The notes below the pieces were generated by a model, which was not told the DNA's origin, did no database searches, and saw only the letters and a program-made list of their open reading frames with translations. A program made the translations under genes and the position numbers. DNA of 64,000 nt from Kondoa malvinella (taxonomy: Eukaryota > Basidiomycota > Agaricostilbomycetes > Agaricostilbales > Kondoaceae), in NCBI GenBank assembly GCA_039545315.1, contig BCIM01000013.1, positions 372,001 through 436,000 on the forward strand. The letters are read 5' to 3'. Below, piece by piece: positions 16,941-27,625 of this stretch; position 1 is the first letter of the stretch, and the number at the start of each line of letters is the position of its first letter.

Positions 16941-18191
16941 TTAAGTAAGGTGCTTCTTGAACCAATTGATGGTGTACTCTGCAGCCACGATCTTGTTGTT
17001 CTTTTCGAATTCTTCGTTATTATCGTTGCGTACCGAGAAACCTGTATATGAGCATGCATTAGCGATCGAATTCGAAGTCACATGAAGAGAAGTTTACCGT
17101 GAACAGCACGATCAAAGACGTTGACTTCATGGTCAACAGCAACGCGTTTCAAGAAGCTGCCTTTTGCTTCAGCAATGTTTTTCTCCGACATCATAGCTTG
17201 ACAAGAAATCAGCTAGCGTCTTCCTTACGAGAACAGTACATACAGTCTTTGTTGCCGACCTATATGACCAATCATTAGCATCCTACGCCTGGATTGAAAG
17301 CTTGACATACATTGATCTGCAATGGCTTGACGACCGCGTCGATCTCAGCAGGGAACGAGACCGAGGTCGGGTGGTTCGCGACGACGGCATCGACTGGAGT
17401 CTCGGCGTTTTCATGAGCCAGTAGGATGGCGAATCGACCTGTAGTGAAGCTTAAACCATAGCACGAAGCTTCAAAATCACAATGTACCGCCAAAGCAGAA
17501 TCCAACAGCTCCGATCTTGCCTACAGCAGGGTCGGCACGTAGAGCACGGACGGAGTCTTGGACGAGCTAATTTGTTTTGAGCCTCAGACACAACGCTCCC
17601 GGATTTGCAATGAGATGTGACCTACAGGAAGAGTCACGGCTTCACGGTGCTTGACCATGAAGGGTGGTAGAGTAGCTCCGACCTTCGCAGTCTCGGCAGC
17701 AGCAGGTATGATACCTCTAGCCTCGCTAGTGTCAAGTGGTGCGATAGAGAACAACAATTCATGCGGAACGGCATCGCCTTGAAGGATGTCCGGGCTAGAT
17801 CGATGTCAGCACTCAATGAACGACCAAGCGAGCTGTACTCACATGACGACGTAGAAACCTTGAGCGGCATACTCATCAGCGAGCAGACGGGCATTGTTCA
17901 GCTTATAGCCAAAGATGTCGACGAGATACAAGATGGTCTTTGACTTGTTGGCTTCGTCTCCAGTAAAGTAGGCGTCTAGATTGCCTAGCTTGCCTTCCTT
18001 TCCTTTAGGCGTGCCTTCGTGGAGGTGACCGCTTGTGCAGCACTCTGCCAATGCATGAACATGAGCATCACCAAATCACGTAAACTTCGAATACTCACTG
18101 CTGACGCCTTCAAGGTTGACTGTTGGCTGTCGGACAATCGTATTAGCTCGATCCGGCAACTGTGTCTGCCTGGACTCACTTGGTGTGACAT
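16941..18191 (-). CDS. Dienelactone hydrolase family protein
   Basis: Small alpha/beta-hydrolase of the dienelactone hydrolase family, cytosolic by appearance (no signal or membrane segment). The start ATG at 18191 gives MSHQ, and the next exon gives PTVNLEGVSS, with a following exon ECCTSGHLHEGTPKGKEGKL. The core carries NKSKTILYLVDIFGYKLNNARLLADEYAAQGFYVVMPD-type strands, and VGKIGAVGFCFGG across an intron, with Cys as nucleophile as usual for the family. Then come FAILLAHENAETPVDAVVANHP and a C-terminus EYTINWFKKHLT, where TAA is 16941-16943. At least seven introns of about 50-60 nt interrupt it. Many fungi have several such proteins of unknown substrate; the bacterial prototype opens lactones in aromatic-compound breakdown. 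The substrate cannot be inferred here. Confidence 0.88.
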
Positions 18192-18303
18192 GTTTGGGTT
18201 GGTAAGAGGTTAAGAAGGGAAGATGACGATGGTCTGACTGTTCGCTGGATAGAATTGCCGAAGTCGCTATAACAACTCGGAATATGGCTATATGCATTAT
18301 ATA

Positions 18304-19178
18304 CTATCGACTCATCGTCAACTCCTTCATCCGCTGTACGAAATTGTCGCCTTCTTCCCTTGCCGACTCTTCCAAGCGCTCTTCTTCGACTGCCCTCGTT
18401 TGACCTCTGCTCACTGCTACCCTTGATGCTCTTGCACCAGTTCCAATGACCTTCTTGTCCGATCCTCTAAACCTATGACCGCGACGAGAATATTTGCCAT
18501 CCTCTTGATTACCCACTTGACGACTCTTTTGCAACTGCTGGTCCTTTTGTCTTTGCCTATACAATCTCGTCAGTATATCTCGTACCACCTCTAAAATCAG
18601 ACGTACACTTCAAAGTTATCATTCAACCACTGCTTCTCCCTCTCTTTCGGGTAGAAGAACGGCCTATCCATTTGAATGTACGCAGTCTTGATCGTCTTCT
18701 TCCTCGTAAACCTCTTGAAACCCGCATCAGGCGTCAAATTATGATACACTTTGCCCATTTTGATGCTCGTTCTAATACCCAAGACCGTCAACCCATACAC
18801 TTTCGTCAAGAATTGTACAATATCCGGTTTAGTCAACTGTGTAGGTACGCGGAAAGTAGCAGTGTAGGGATCAGAAGCGTGGGCTGGACCGTTGCGAACG
18901 AGGGTGAGGGTGAAATTGGGTAGATAGACTTTTTGCGCCGCTTCGTCTATAGGTGCGCGAGGAACACGTCCACCGAAGCCTGGGTTAGGCGGCCGTTCCC
19001 TGTGAGGTCGCTTGGTCACTTTGACTCGTTTCTTGAACAGAGGATCGACTGCTTCGTTTGATGCGACAGGTTTTTGGGTTGATGGTGCAGGGACTTCTGT
19101 CGCAAATGCTCTTGAAGTAGATGGAGCGCCAATAGCTAATGCCCGGCTTCGCGCTATGGCTGGTATCCTTTGCATCAT
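18304..19178 (-). CDS. MRP20: Mitochondrial large-subunit ribosomal protein uL23m
   Basis: Component of the mitochondrial 54S ribosomal subunit, placed at the peptide exit tunnel in the uL23 family. The start MMQRIPAIARSRALAIG at 19178 looks like an Arg-rich mitochondrial presequence. The uL23 fold covers VYLPNFTLTLVRNG, ATFRVPTQLTKPDIVQFL, KVYGLTVLGIRTSI and the basic GFKRFTRKKTIKTAYIQMD, residues about 85-170. One intron near 18555-18605 separates the core from a charged C-terminal extension (RQRQKDQQLQKSRQV and later RMKELTMSR) ending at 18304. The extension is typical of fungal mitochondrial forms. The gene lies head to head with nothing close and is separated from its neighbours by about 100 bases on each side. 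Confidence 0.88.
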
Positions 19179-19280
19179 GGTAAAGTCGAAACTCGTTGTT
19201 TGCGGTTAAGATGCAAGCGTTACAATTCCCATCTATACAGGCAGCCCAAGTGTCCTAGAATAATGTACAAGCGCTAAAGA

Positions 19281-21065
19281 TTAATCAAACCGGCTGACAT
19301 CCCTCAAACGAAACCTTGAAGCCCTATACGGTTCATTCGCTGGATCTTGCTCTATTCCAGCATGTTGGATGGGCGCAGGTGGATAAGTGCCCATGTCTGC
19401 CGACTCTGCGTCCTCCTCTTGAGAGTAAACGACATCATCATCATCCGCTTCTTGATCAGAATCGCGTCGAGCGGGTAGAGGTCGTACAGAAGCTCGATTA
19501 CGACCACTGAATAGATCCAAGCCAGGCACACCAATCTGTTGTGGTTGGCGAGGTGCTTCTTCTGCTCTTGTCCTGGTAGCTTCTTGATGTTCCGTCGACA
19601 ACCTGGCAAGGACATCTTTGATGAACGCAGGTGGTCGAAACATCTTTGCAATCCGACCACGAGGTGTGCTGGAAGTATTGCCTGAGCTGCTGTTGCTGGA
19701 GTGCGAGCCTGCTTGATCTGGGTTGCGAAGACTTTGCATCTCGATCCCTTCCACGCCGTCTTGCCCAGGTTCACCAGGTACAATAACAACAGGTCGGATT
19801 CTTCTTGTGAGTCGATTGATGACGCTGGTGGAAGTACCATCTTCGAGGGCTTGACTGGGTAAAGCACGACCAAGCAACTTTCTCTGTTTCCGCGCTTTCC
19901 GCCGAGCTCGCTTCGCTGCCTTTTCCGCATCCCGCTTGTTTCGATCTGCCACTTCGCCAGCATACATGCCCGCACTGACCCACCACCAAAACCCGACCCA
20001 AGATTGCCATAATAAGATACACCAGTTGAGCGTTGGCAACCATTGTAAGCGATCTTCCTTGATTTCGACATAGTTTAATGCACTTCCTGCCAAACCGAGC
20101 GAAATTGCGATCACGCCAAATCCAGCTGCACCACCTTCTGTTTGCCAGGCTCGAGAGCGGTTAATGAAGAGACCCCAGATGAGAAGAGCGGCGATGTAAA
20201 GTAGAGTGAGTGAAGCGTTGCAGACCGAGCGCATGGCATCGCCAAGATCTTGCATTTTGACATTTGCGTGTAGGTCGAGAAAGGATAGACCGCATGCTAA
20301 AAGAGCCAAAGGTCCTGCAACAGATTGTGAGCACGAATTTGATCGTCAGATGGATTGAGCTGACCTAGCATGCCAATAATCAACCCTCGTTCGAGCTTTG
20401 ACGGGAAGAGCAATGTTAGAATATGGATATGGGTGAGCTGTGCAAAGTTTTCAGCAACTGTCTACCTAGTGCGCACAGAGGGACAAACATGACACAGCAA
20501 GATAGTGAGCGCCATCATCGTGTACCAGCCGTATATTTGTGGTGTCGTCCATTCATCCCGCGGCAGCCAAACTTCAATGTAATCAAACATGAAAGGCCAG
20601 CTTTGACTTCGCGACTTTGTTCGTTCCCATATGACACCCAGTGAAGTGAAGCACTTGGCGAGAAAGACCCAGATGGCCATTTGTTGCAATGCATAGTTGA
20701 CTTTGGACAGACCAATGTGGTACCGCGTAGTGAAGAGCAGCAGGCCAAGCAGGACGATGGTCAAGGTAGCAATCATAGACAACGCAGAAACTTGGGCGAC
20801 TAGCGAATAGACGAATTCAGGCTGCAGTTCTGCGATTGGGTCGAGCGTCGGTATGGCATTGCTGCCTCCGCCTGTCGCTTCAGCTGGACTTCTGGCTAAA
20901 GTAGAGGACGCCAAGCTCTCCCATGAGGCATTTGGATCTGATCACAGCCTTGCTCAGACGACTATACACCCAATTCAGGCAAGTAAAAGCACCTAGAGGG
21001 ACATTGTCTCCGTCTTGTTGCGCACTAGCAGTGCTCGTCGCTGTCGGTGTAGGCGTCGTAGACAT
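19281..21065 (-). CDS. Seven-helix membrane protein with long charged C-terminal tail
   Basis: Predicted polytopic membrane protein I cannot name. The start ATG at 21065 gives a Ser/Thr-rich N-terminus. An intron whose donor falls at NVPL| and whose acceptor opens DPNASWESLASS keeps the frame (about 20945-21000). About seven hydrophobic segments follow, including SMIATLTIVLLGLLLFTT, MAIWVFLAKCFTSLGVIW, YTMMALTILLCHVC, LALLACGLSFLDL, LTLLYIAALLIWGLFI, FGVIAISLGLAGSALNYV and CILLWQSWVGFWWWVSAGM. Directly after the last helix comes a strongly basic run (AKRARRKARKQRKLLGR) and then a Ser/Asp/Glu-rich cytosolic tail of roughly 170 residues. The topology recalls fungal alkaline-pH sensors (Rim21/PalH, basidiomycete Rra1), but this rests on layout only. 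Two further introns fall near 20310-20365 and 20400-20465. Confidence 0.65.
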
Positions 21066-21447
21066 TCATCCAGAGCACGGGTATCGTTTGTTGTCAAAAG
21101 ATCGACCATTGATTTCAAAAGGCCGTGCCTGATCTCGCCCCTAAGGCCAAGAGACTTTCCTCAGAATATGTGGTACGACTGAGAACCGCAAATATCAGGC
21201 AAGACGAGATGATCGAGCATATTTCATTTCTTTTTGACCCATGTGCCATCATGCATACATGTTTTATCCTCGTCCGTGAGCTACGCCGTAGCCTGTACAG
21301 ATGTGTTGTCATCAGACGATGCTGCAAGAAAGGAAGCATAGAACAACTTACCCTGAGCAATGAGCGTTTGGTAGTAGTCTGGGTAATTTGCCTGGTAGCT
21401 ATAGACACCTTTTAGCAGAGCAAAGACATCTGCTCTCATATCGCTTA

Positions 21448-22921
21448 CTAGTCAAGGTACTGAGCTTGCATAGCTGGGTCAGTAGGCCATTGCTGGGCAG
21501 CGCCGGAACTTTGATCCTGAGCATAACCGCCATAGCTGTAAGCTTGCTGCTGAGGTTGCTGGTAGCCGTAGGCCTGCTATGACTGCTCAGCTAGACCTAA
21601 CAGAGCTAGAGATGAGGACATACTGCCTGTTGAGGTGCGTAGCCGCCTTGTTGAGGTGGTGCGCCTCCGTCAGCTCCAAGCCTGTCTTTGCCCCAAGAAC
21701 ACTTGAGAGCTCGACCATGAACCGGAGTGCCTTGGAGGTTGGCGATGGCCATTGCTGCATTCTCGTGCGTGTCTAGCTTGATGAAGGCGAAACCTCTGTC
21801 CGCTTGCATGCGAACCTCGACAATGTAACCAAAGCCTTGGAACAGAGGAATGAGGTCTTGCTGTTGACAGTAGGGTACAAGGTTGCCGGCGTAGACACTA
21901 TCACTATATGTTAGGGTGAACCGCGTCAATGGTCTCTCGTGACTCACGTGCAGTTATATGGAGACGACTGGCTAAGGACTTGCTCGTAGCTTGATCCGCC
22001 AGCTTGCATGTAGACTGGAGCTTGAGCAACGGGAGGAGGTTGCTGGTGCTGAGGTGGTGGCCCGCCATAACCGCCGCCCATGGGTGCGCTCATTTGAGGA
22101 GGACCGCCCATGCTGCTCATAGGAGGAGCGTTGTTCATAACAGGAGGTGGTGCTGCGCTGCCTCCTCCACCTCCTCCGCCGCCGCCAGACATCATGCTTG
22201 ATCCCGCATTCTTCTGATTCGCCCAGTTTACTCTGATCGCCCTCGAACCAAGCCATTCTCCATTCATTGTCGCAATAGCCTGTTCTCCATCTGTCCTATC
22301 CCTGAAAGCCAAGAATCCATAGCCACGAGATTTGCCAGAGTTCATATCCCACATCACACGTGCATCAGATAAACTGCCAAAAGCTTCAAAGGTCTTTTGG
22401 AGTACGCTGTCGGTGACTTCGGGAGATAGATCGCCGACGAAGACGCTGTAGGTTGACTTTAGCGTGCTGCAGACTAAGCTCGCGATAATACGTACTGGCA
22501 ATGGTTTGTAAGATCCTCCTTGGCTTGCTGATTTTGATAAGCCCAGTTGCAGCGAATCTCAGTGTCAAAGATCTTCCTTCCATTCAAGGTCTGGATGGCC
22601 GTTTCGGCAGCTCGCATCTCAACAAATTCGACAAAGCCGTAGTTGAGACCACCGTGCTGAAAGTTCTTGTCTGGGATGATCTTGACACCAAGGACAGGAC
22701 CAGCGACGGCAAAAATCTCGTGCAGCATGTGTTCCGTCACGCGAGGTGACAAGTTGCCGACATACAGATGGGCCTAACAAAGAGAAAGCGTCAATTTTGC
22801 CACTTTTGGTCGACTAGCAATCTGTACGTACTCTTTTCTGATCAGGAGGAGGCTGAACTTGAAAGGGAGCTTGAGCTGGATATCCACCAATGCCTTGGTC
22901 CGGTGGTGCAGAGTAGGACAT
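21448..22921 (-). CDS. PUB1: Pub1/TIA-1-type RNA-binding protein, three RRMs
   Basis: Poly(U)-binding, stress-granule-type RNA-binding protein that in yeast controls mRNA stability. The start is MSYSAPPDQG at 22921. RRM1 begins AHLYVGNLSPRVTEHML and has the RNP1-like YGFVEFVEM; RRM2 has SVFVGDLSPEVTDSVL and RGYGFLAFRD; RRM3 has VYAGNLVPYCQQQDL and GFAFIKLDTHENA. Between RRM2 and RRM3 lies a run of nine glycines and a Pro/Gly/Gln-rich linker. The C-terminus is Gln/Tyr/Gly-rich (YGYQQPQQQ, YSYGGYAQ) and ends PAMQAQYLD, with TAG at 21448-21450. RRM order and the low-complexity tail match Pub1/Nam8/TIA-1 proteins. Several short introns interrupt it. The 5' leader is very pyrimidine-rich on the coding strand. 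Confidence 0.9.
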
Positions 22922-23433
22922 GATTAAACCCAAAAAGTGTAAAGAACCGTTGAAGACCGTGTACTTATTCGAAAGTGATACAGAGGATGATGAAAAAGGA
23001 CCGAGACCGAGTCTGAAAGTGCTACGAGTATTGAAAATGAGATATAGAGGAGAGAAACAAGAGAAATAAGAGACGAAGAGAGAGAGAAATGGGAGCGGAA
23101 CCGTGCTTTTGGCTGTGTCGGTCCGCTCTCTCAGCATGGCGTGTGCTGATCAGATGTGAAGAGGACTCACTGGCTATGACTTGACTCTATGCGGTGTACA
23201 ACAACAGATGAATTCGCATGAGAAGGCGGTCGGCTAAAGTCCGCGGCGTTAGACGACTTGTGCCTAGTGGAGGTACGGTAAGGACAGTACGGCACAGACA
23301 ATTGGACACAACACAGATTTACTACCATTAGACAAACTTTTGTACAGTTCAATTGTTCCTCGTCCAGTGTCCATACCCACTATGCTTGCTTTTGGGCTTC
23401 CGACTCCTCATCAGGCTCAATTGCTTAGCACGT
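22922..23433. other. PUB1 upstream region
   Basis: Between the PUB1 start and the 3' end of the amino-acid transporter. On the minus strand it is rich in CT tracts (near 23030-23100), which resemble a fungal pyrimidine-rich core promoter or leader. No gene was seen. Confidence 0.5.
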
Positions 23434-26364
23434 TTACGCATTCGCTTTGCAACCAAAAGCCGAAGCTAACATACACACCATAAGCGAAGAGCGGCTGCCG
23501 ACAGAAGCTGAGGCTCACCTTGACCAACTTCGAATGCTGCGGCAATGCTTTCACCCGTGCCATACATGCCCAACGCACCACAAGCTTACATACACATGAG
23601 CGAGACAAATCTAGTACTCTGGAGGCTGCAGACTGACCGAGGCAAGCAAGCACTAGACCGACTAAGAAGACCTTGAACAGGATTTGGACCATCTTGCTCT
23701 GACCTTGCTGTTGAACCGAGCGAGGTAGTTCAGTTGGACCGTCCTCTTCTGGCTTATAAGTGCCAAAGAAAGCTCTAGTCCATCTCGTCATACTCTTGTA
23801 GCTGTCGATAGCGCGAGGAGCGGACCCGAAACCGGTATAAGGAACATCTGCTGAAGCACCGTGAACTTGCAACTTGTACATGAGCAGGAGTAGTGGTGGA
23901 AAGGTGTATGAGAACTGAAAGATGCAAACGGCGCCAATGAGACCTATTCCTGAATCAGTAGCGGTCCTGGCAAGTCGGACATCTTGCATACCGGTCATTG
24001 CGCCCAAAGCCGGGATTGAGTTGGCAATCACGAACGCGAGCGACCAGTACAGTGGAATAGAGAGTGTCCACAGTATTCTACCTTTGCGACTGTTGATCTG
24101 CGGCCCCTTAAAGATGTCTTGAACAACGTTCACGTCTTGAGCTCAAGTCAGCTTGATACCGATGGACCATAGGGGAAGTAAACATACATATCACTTTGAC
24201 GCCAATGTTGCCGTAGAGACAAGCTGCTATCACTGAGACAGTCACAAGTACAGCGATCAGCATACGGATGGTAATATGAAAGGACTGCAGACTTACTTCC
24301 GCTAATCATATTCAAAACGTTACCTGTCGTGACAAAGGCTGAGCTTCGATCAGTTCGCTCGATGCGATGTACTGACAGAGAGTTTGTCCCCAGTAGGGCT
24401 GCAGGCCTTGGAAAGCGTTGGCTTGAGTGTATTGACCGGCGTAGCTGTAGAAGAAAACTCCATAGAACAGGTAGCTATCGGAGCTAAATTAGCGCCTCTC
24501 GAGCTTTGGTCGATACTGCAGACATACCAAACCATGATCAAGCTGTCAGCGCAGACCATTCCTTTCCAGAACGACATTGGATCGCGCATTTCGGCTTGGC
24601 ATACATGTGAGCAAAGAAGAGCTGCTGAAGAGTTCGAAGACGTACAGATCATCTCTCTGAGGCCCCGGTCCGAGTCAGGGTTGTACGGGCGGAAGCCTTT
24701 CGACGAAAACCAAAACTCACGGGAAAATCATTGCACCACCATACTGAATGCAGGTCAGCGACGTGAAGTAATTAGAGAGATGCTACAGGCTTACAGCGAA
24801 TACGAGGTTGAACATTCCATTGATTTGGGACTCCCTGATAATGCGAATGTCAGATGATCGAATTAAGACGAACAGATTTGACTCACAAGCTACCCGTTGC
24901 AAATTTGACCACTTCCACAGGGCCATAGCCGACAGTGGAGTCTGCCGCGTTTGCAACATCCTTATTTGGTCCAGTTGCCCCAACGACAGCCATAGAAACG
25001 ATGAGAATTGTAATGTTGATGAAGACGGCGGATTGCGCTATCAAGGAGAAGTTGCGAAGAGATCGGATTTGACCAACGCACACTGATATAAGGATCAGAT
25101 GCGGTTACATGATAATGGGAGAGAACTGACTGCCGATGAGAGCCCAGATGACTACCGCGACCGAAAGACACAGATGGGTTTTCGAAATCTGATAAAGCGA
25201 TTGCCCGGAGGAGAGACAGATTAGTCCAACGTTAATCTTCAATGTTTGTGGAAATATAAGAAGTAAGACTTAATACATAAACATGAACACTTACCACCAG
25301 CTGAAGAGATTGTAGGATCGCGCAGATGTACTTGAAGACGGGTCCACCGACGCGTTCGGCGATATCGCTAGATATCAATCAGCCAGCATATACGTCATGT
25401 CAGAAAGAATCAAGCACCCAAAAGTACGGATCGGATAGCGATCAGAGTCGAGCTTGCAGAAGAGATGACCAAGCATGAAAGCAGTACCCGATGCGATGAA
25501 ACCGAAGAAGACATAGCCTGGATCAACGAGGTCAGCGATGAAATGTTGCCAGACAAGCAGATTTACAGAAGATGCCAGGCTAAAGACACAAGGTCAGCCA
25601 TATCAATACCCGCTGGACATCGACATACGATAAGGCCCATGCCCGCGATAGCATATGGAGCGTTGAACGGCTAATGTCACGATTTGAGAAGCGACAAGAG
25701 GAAGCTATGGAAGACATACACCCAAAATATCGGTCGTGATAAGGACTGATAGCACTTGTCAGCGCCAGCGCGATACCGAACGCAATACTCACAGAACATC
25801 ATGCTCCAAGAAGCGACCCTCATCTGTCTTCTCATCGCAGCGCCCTCAAGCTGAGTTGGCGTCATGCCACGGAACTGATCATCCATAGCGTCCACCTCGC
25901 GCACAACCGTTCCACCGTCCTCACCTCGCAACTTCTGTCCCTTCTCGTCAAGCTCTTGTGCTGGTACAGTCGCACCAGTCTGGACATTCTCCTCAGCCGG
26001 GACTTTGCCTTTGTTCTTGAGAAAGGCGAATGGGCTGCGGTGTGTGACTATTGCCTGATCAGCATCGATGCCCAAAAGTATAGACTAGACACCTCACTCA
26101 TCTTGCCGTCGGGCGAACATCCATTCAAGGTGGTCCCGTCCCGCTCGGTCTGCCGCTTGATTCTGGCCCAATATCGATACTCGGACAAGGTCGGTTTGGC
26201 GGACAGACCGGACGCATCGGTTGCATGGACGTCGCCATTCCTTGATTCAAGGCGATCTAAAGGTTCTGGGTCTGTGGGGTCGGCGCCAGCCAAATTGGCT
26301 ATGTTAACAAAGGCCTGCGGACCGCCGTCAGCTCGGAAGTGTAGGTATAGCTGGAGCGTACCAT
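23434..26364 (-). CDS. Amino-acid transporter, Aa_trans family (Mtr/Avt type)
   Basis: Polytopic amino-acid permease of the AAAP family, the group that includes Neurospora Mtr and the vacuolar Avt proteins. The likely start is ATG 26364 followed directly by an intron, so that M joins AFVNIANLAGADPTD. A hydrophilic N-terminus of about 150 residues (RSPFAFLKNKGKVPAEE, TVVREVDAMDDQFRGM) precedes roughly eleven membrane segments. These include the TTDILGPFNAPYAIAGMG region, the SLYQIS/CLSVAVVIWALIG region, INITILIVSMAVVG, NGMFNLVFA, RDPMSFWKGMVCADSLIMVWY, GVFFYSYAGQYT and LYWSLAFVIANSIPALGAM. The spliced end is GESIAAAFEVGQ and ASAFGCKANA, with TAA at 23434-23436. The gene is cut by more than a dozen introns, the highest density in the window. 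The substrate cannot be told. Confidence 0.85.
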
Positions 26365-27625
26365 GGTGAAGCAGAGCAGTATGTGTCTTGTTCAGTAACG
26401 GGAAGAATGGGTGTCACGGAAATGAGGAAGACAAGGTTATTTAGGCAGCTGCGGGCGAGAGATAGGGTATTCTATGAGACCGCGGGAGCGTGTGATAGAG
26501 TGTATAGATAGATCGGCCGCTCTATCTTGGGTGACCCTCATGCTGCGATCATAGTCTGGCCGGCTATTCTTGGGCTAAAGCGGAGGATAAGGAGGATAAG
26601 AAAAGCACCGCTGACAGCCGAGGTAGCTAATTAAGACAATCACTAGATTCCAGGGCGGGAGCATGTGCTTCCCTGAGAGGACTCGGTGTAATTGAGAGCA
26701 GCCCGAGAGCGGGAAAGCGCAGCACCATATCGCCGAACCAATAATGATATTAGGAGACGACAGCAACACAAGGGTGCCGCCAGAATGGTGCTCCTCAGAC
26801 ACGAGCAGAGAGCACATGAGCGAAGCTGAGACAGGTGCAGGTGTTGCGAGGTAGTGGTACATTGGATATGGCCTTGTCGCGTATAAGTCTGTAGCTTCAA
26901 GCGTTGATCTGCATTCCATGATACCGAGACGATACCGCACAGAGGCGGCCGGTCCAATAATGCGTGCGCACAAAGACCAATAGCTCTCAGACAGATCAAG
27001 CATGGAATTGATTTCAACAGATATTCGAAGTCTTGGTATGGTGCATTATTCTACACTATTGATAAGGATCTCGTGCGCTTGTGCATGTTGCTGCTGCGAT
27101 AGCTGGCACTTGTAGGCCCTTGCGTGGTTTAAACTTTTGGGGCTCTTCGACTTCTGAGATATTCATGCACGCTATTGACGGCGCAGAATCTTCTTGATGC
27201 TCGCTTGCAAAGTCTCCAGATTACAGCTTGCTGAACGCTCTGCAACCTCTGTCGAAGCTGTCATCGATACTAACCCTAACCCTGCTTGTTCTCTTTAGTT
27301 TGCAAGTCTAATAGGCGGTCCTGCAAAGACTACGACCCTAGTATACCCTCAAGCTGCCTAGGAACCTCAGCAATTGACTAGACTACCTCAAACAAGAGAC
27401 CGCTTCAGTGCTGTGATCTCTTTTCGTCGTTTGGCGAGGGTTTTCGACCTCAAAACACGCTTGTTGCCACAAAATCGTTGGCCGTGACCTTGCCGGCAAA
27501 AGAGCGTCTGTAGTCGTCTAGAACTTGGCCTATACCCTTCGACTTTAGCGTTATACTGCGGGAAATTCAGCAAACTGCTTCGAGATACAACCTTTTGCAT
27601 TCCTCGCTTGTCGTGATAGCTCGTC
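26365..27625. other. Long intergenic region upstream of RPB1
   Basis: A 1.26 kb divergent promoter region between the transporter and RPB1. Open frames here (for example 26575-27003 minus) have no recognisable domains. It contains a two-unit CTAACCCTAACCCT block at 27270-27283. No RNA gene or repeat array was found. Confidence 0.5.
27270..27283. promoter_or_regulatory. Telobox-like CTAACCCTAACCCT block
   Basis: Two telomere-type AACCCT units lie 343 bases before the RPB1 ATG. Short interstitial copies of this motif bind Myb/Tbf1-like factors in several fungi and often mark housekeeping promoters. Two units are too few to indicate a telomere scar, and regulation is inferred only. Confidence 0.3.

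Noticed and set aside
19352..20071. 239-codon minus-strand frame inside the 7TM gene
   Set aside because: It lies in another phase of the same exon that codes the membrane helices and charged tail, which form the coherent protein.
27270..27283. Interstitial telomere or chromosome-fusion scar
   Set aside because: Only two repeat units, in a normal promoter between intact genes.
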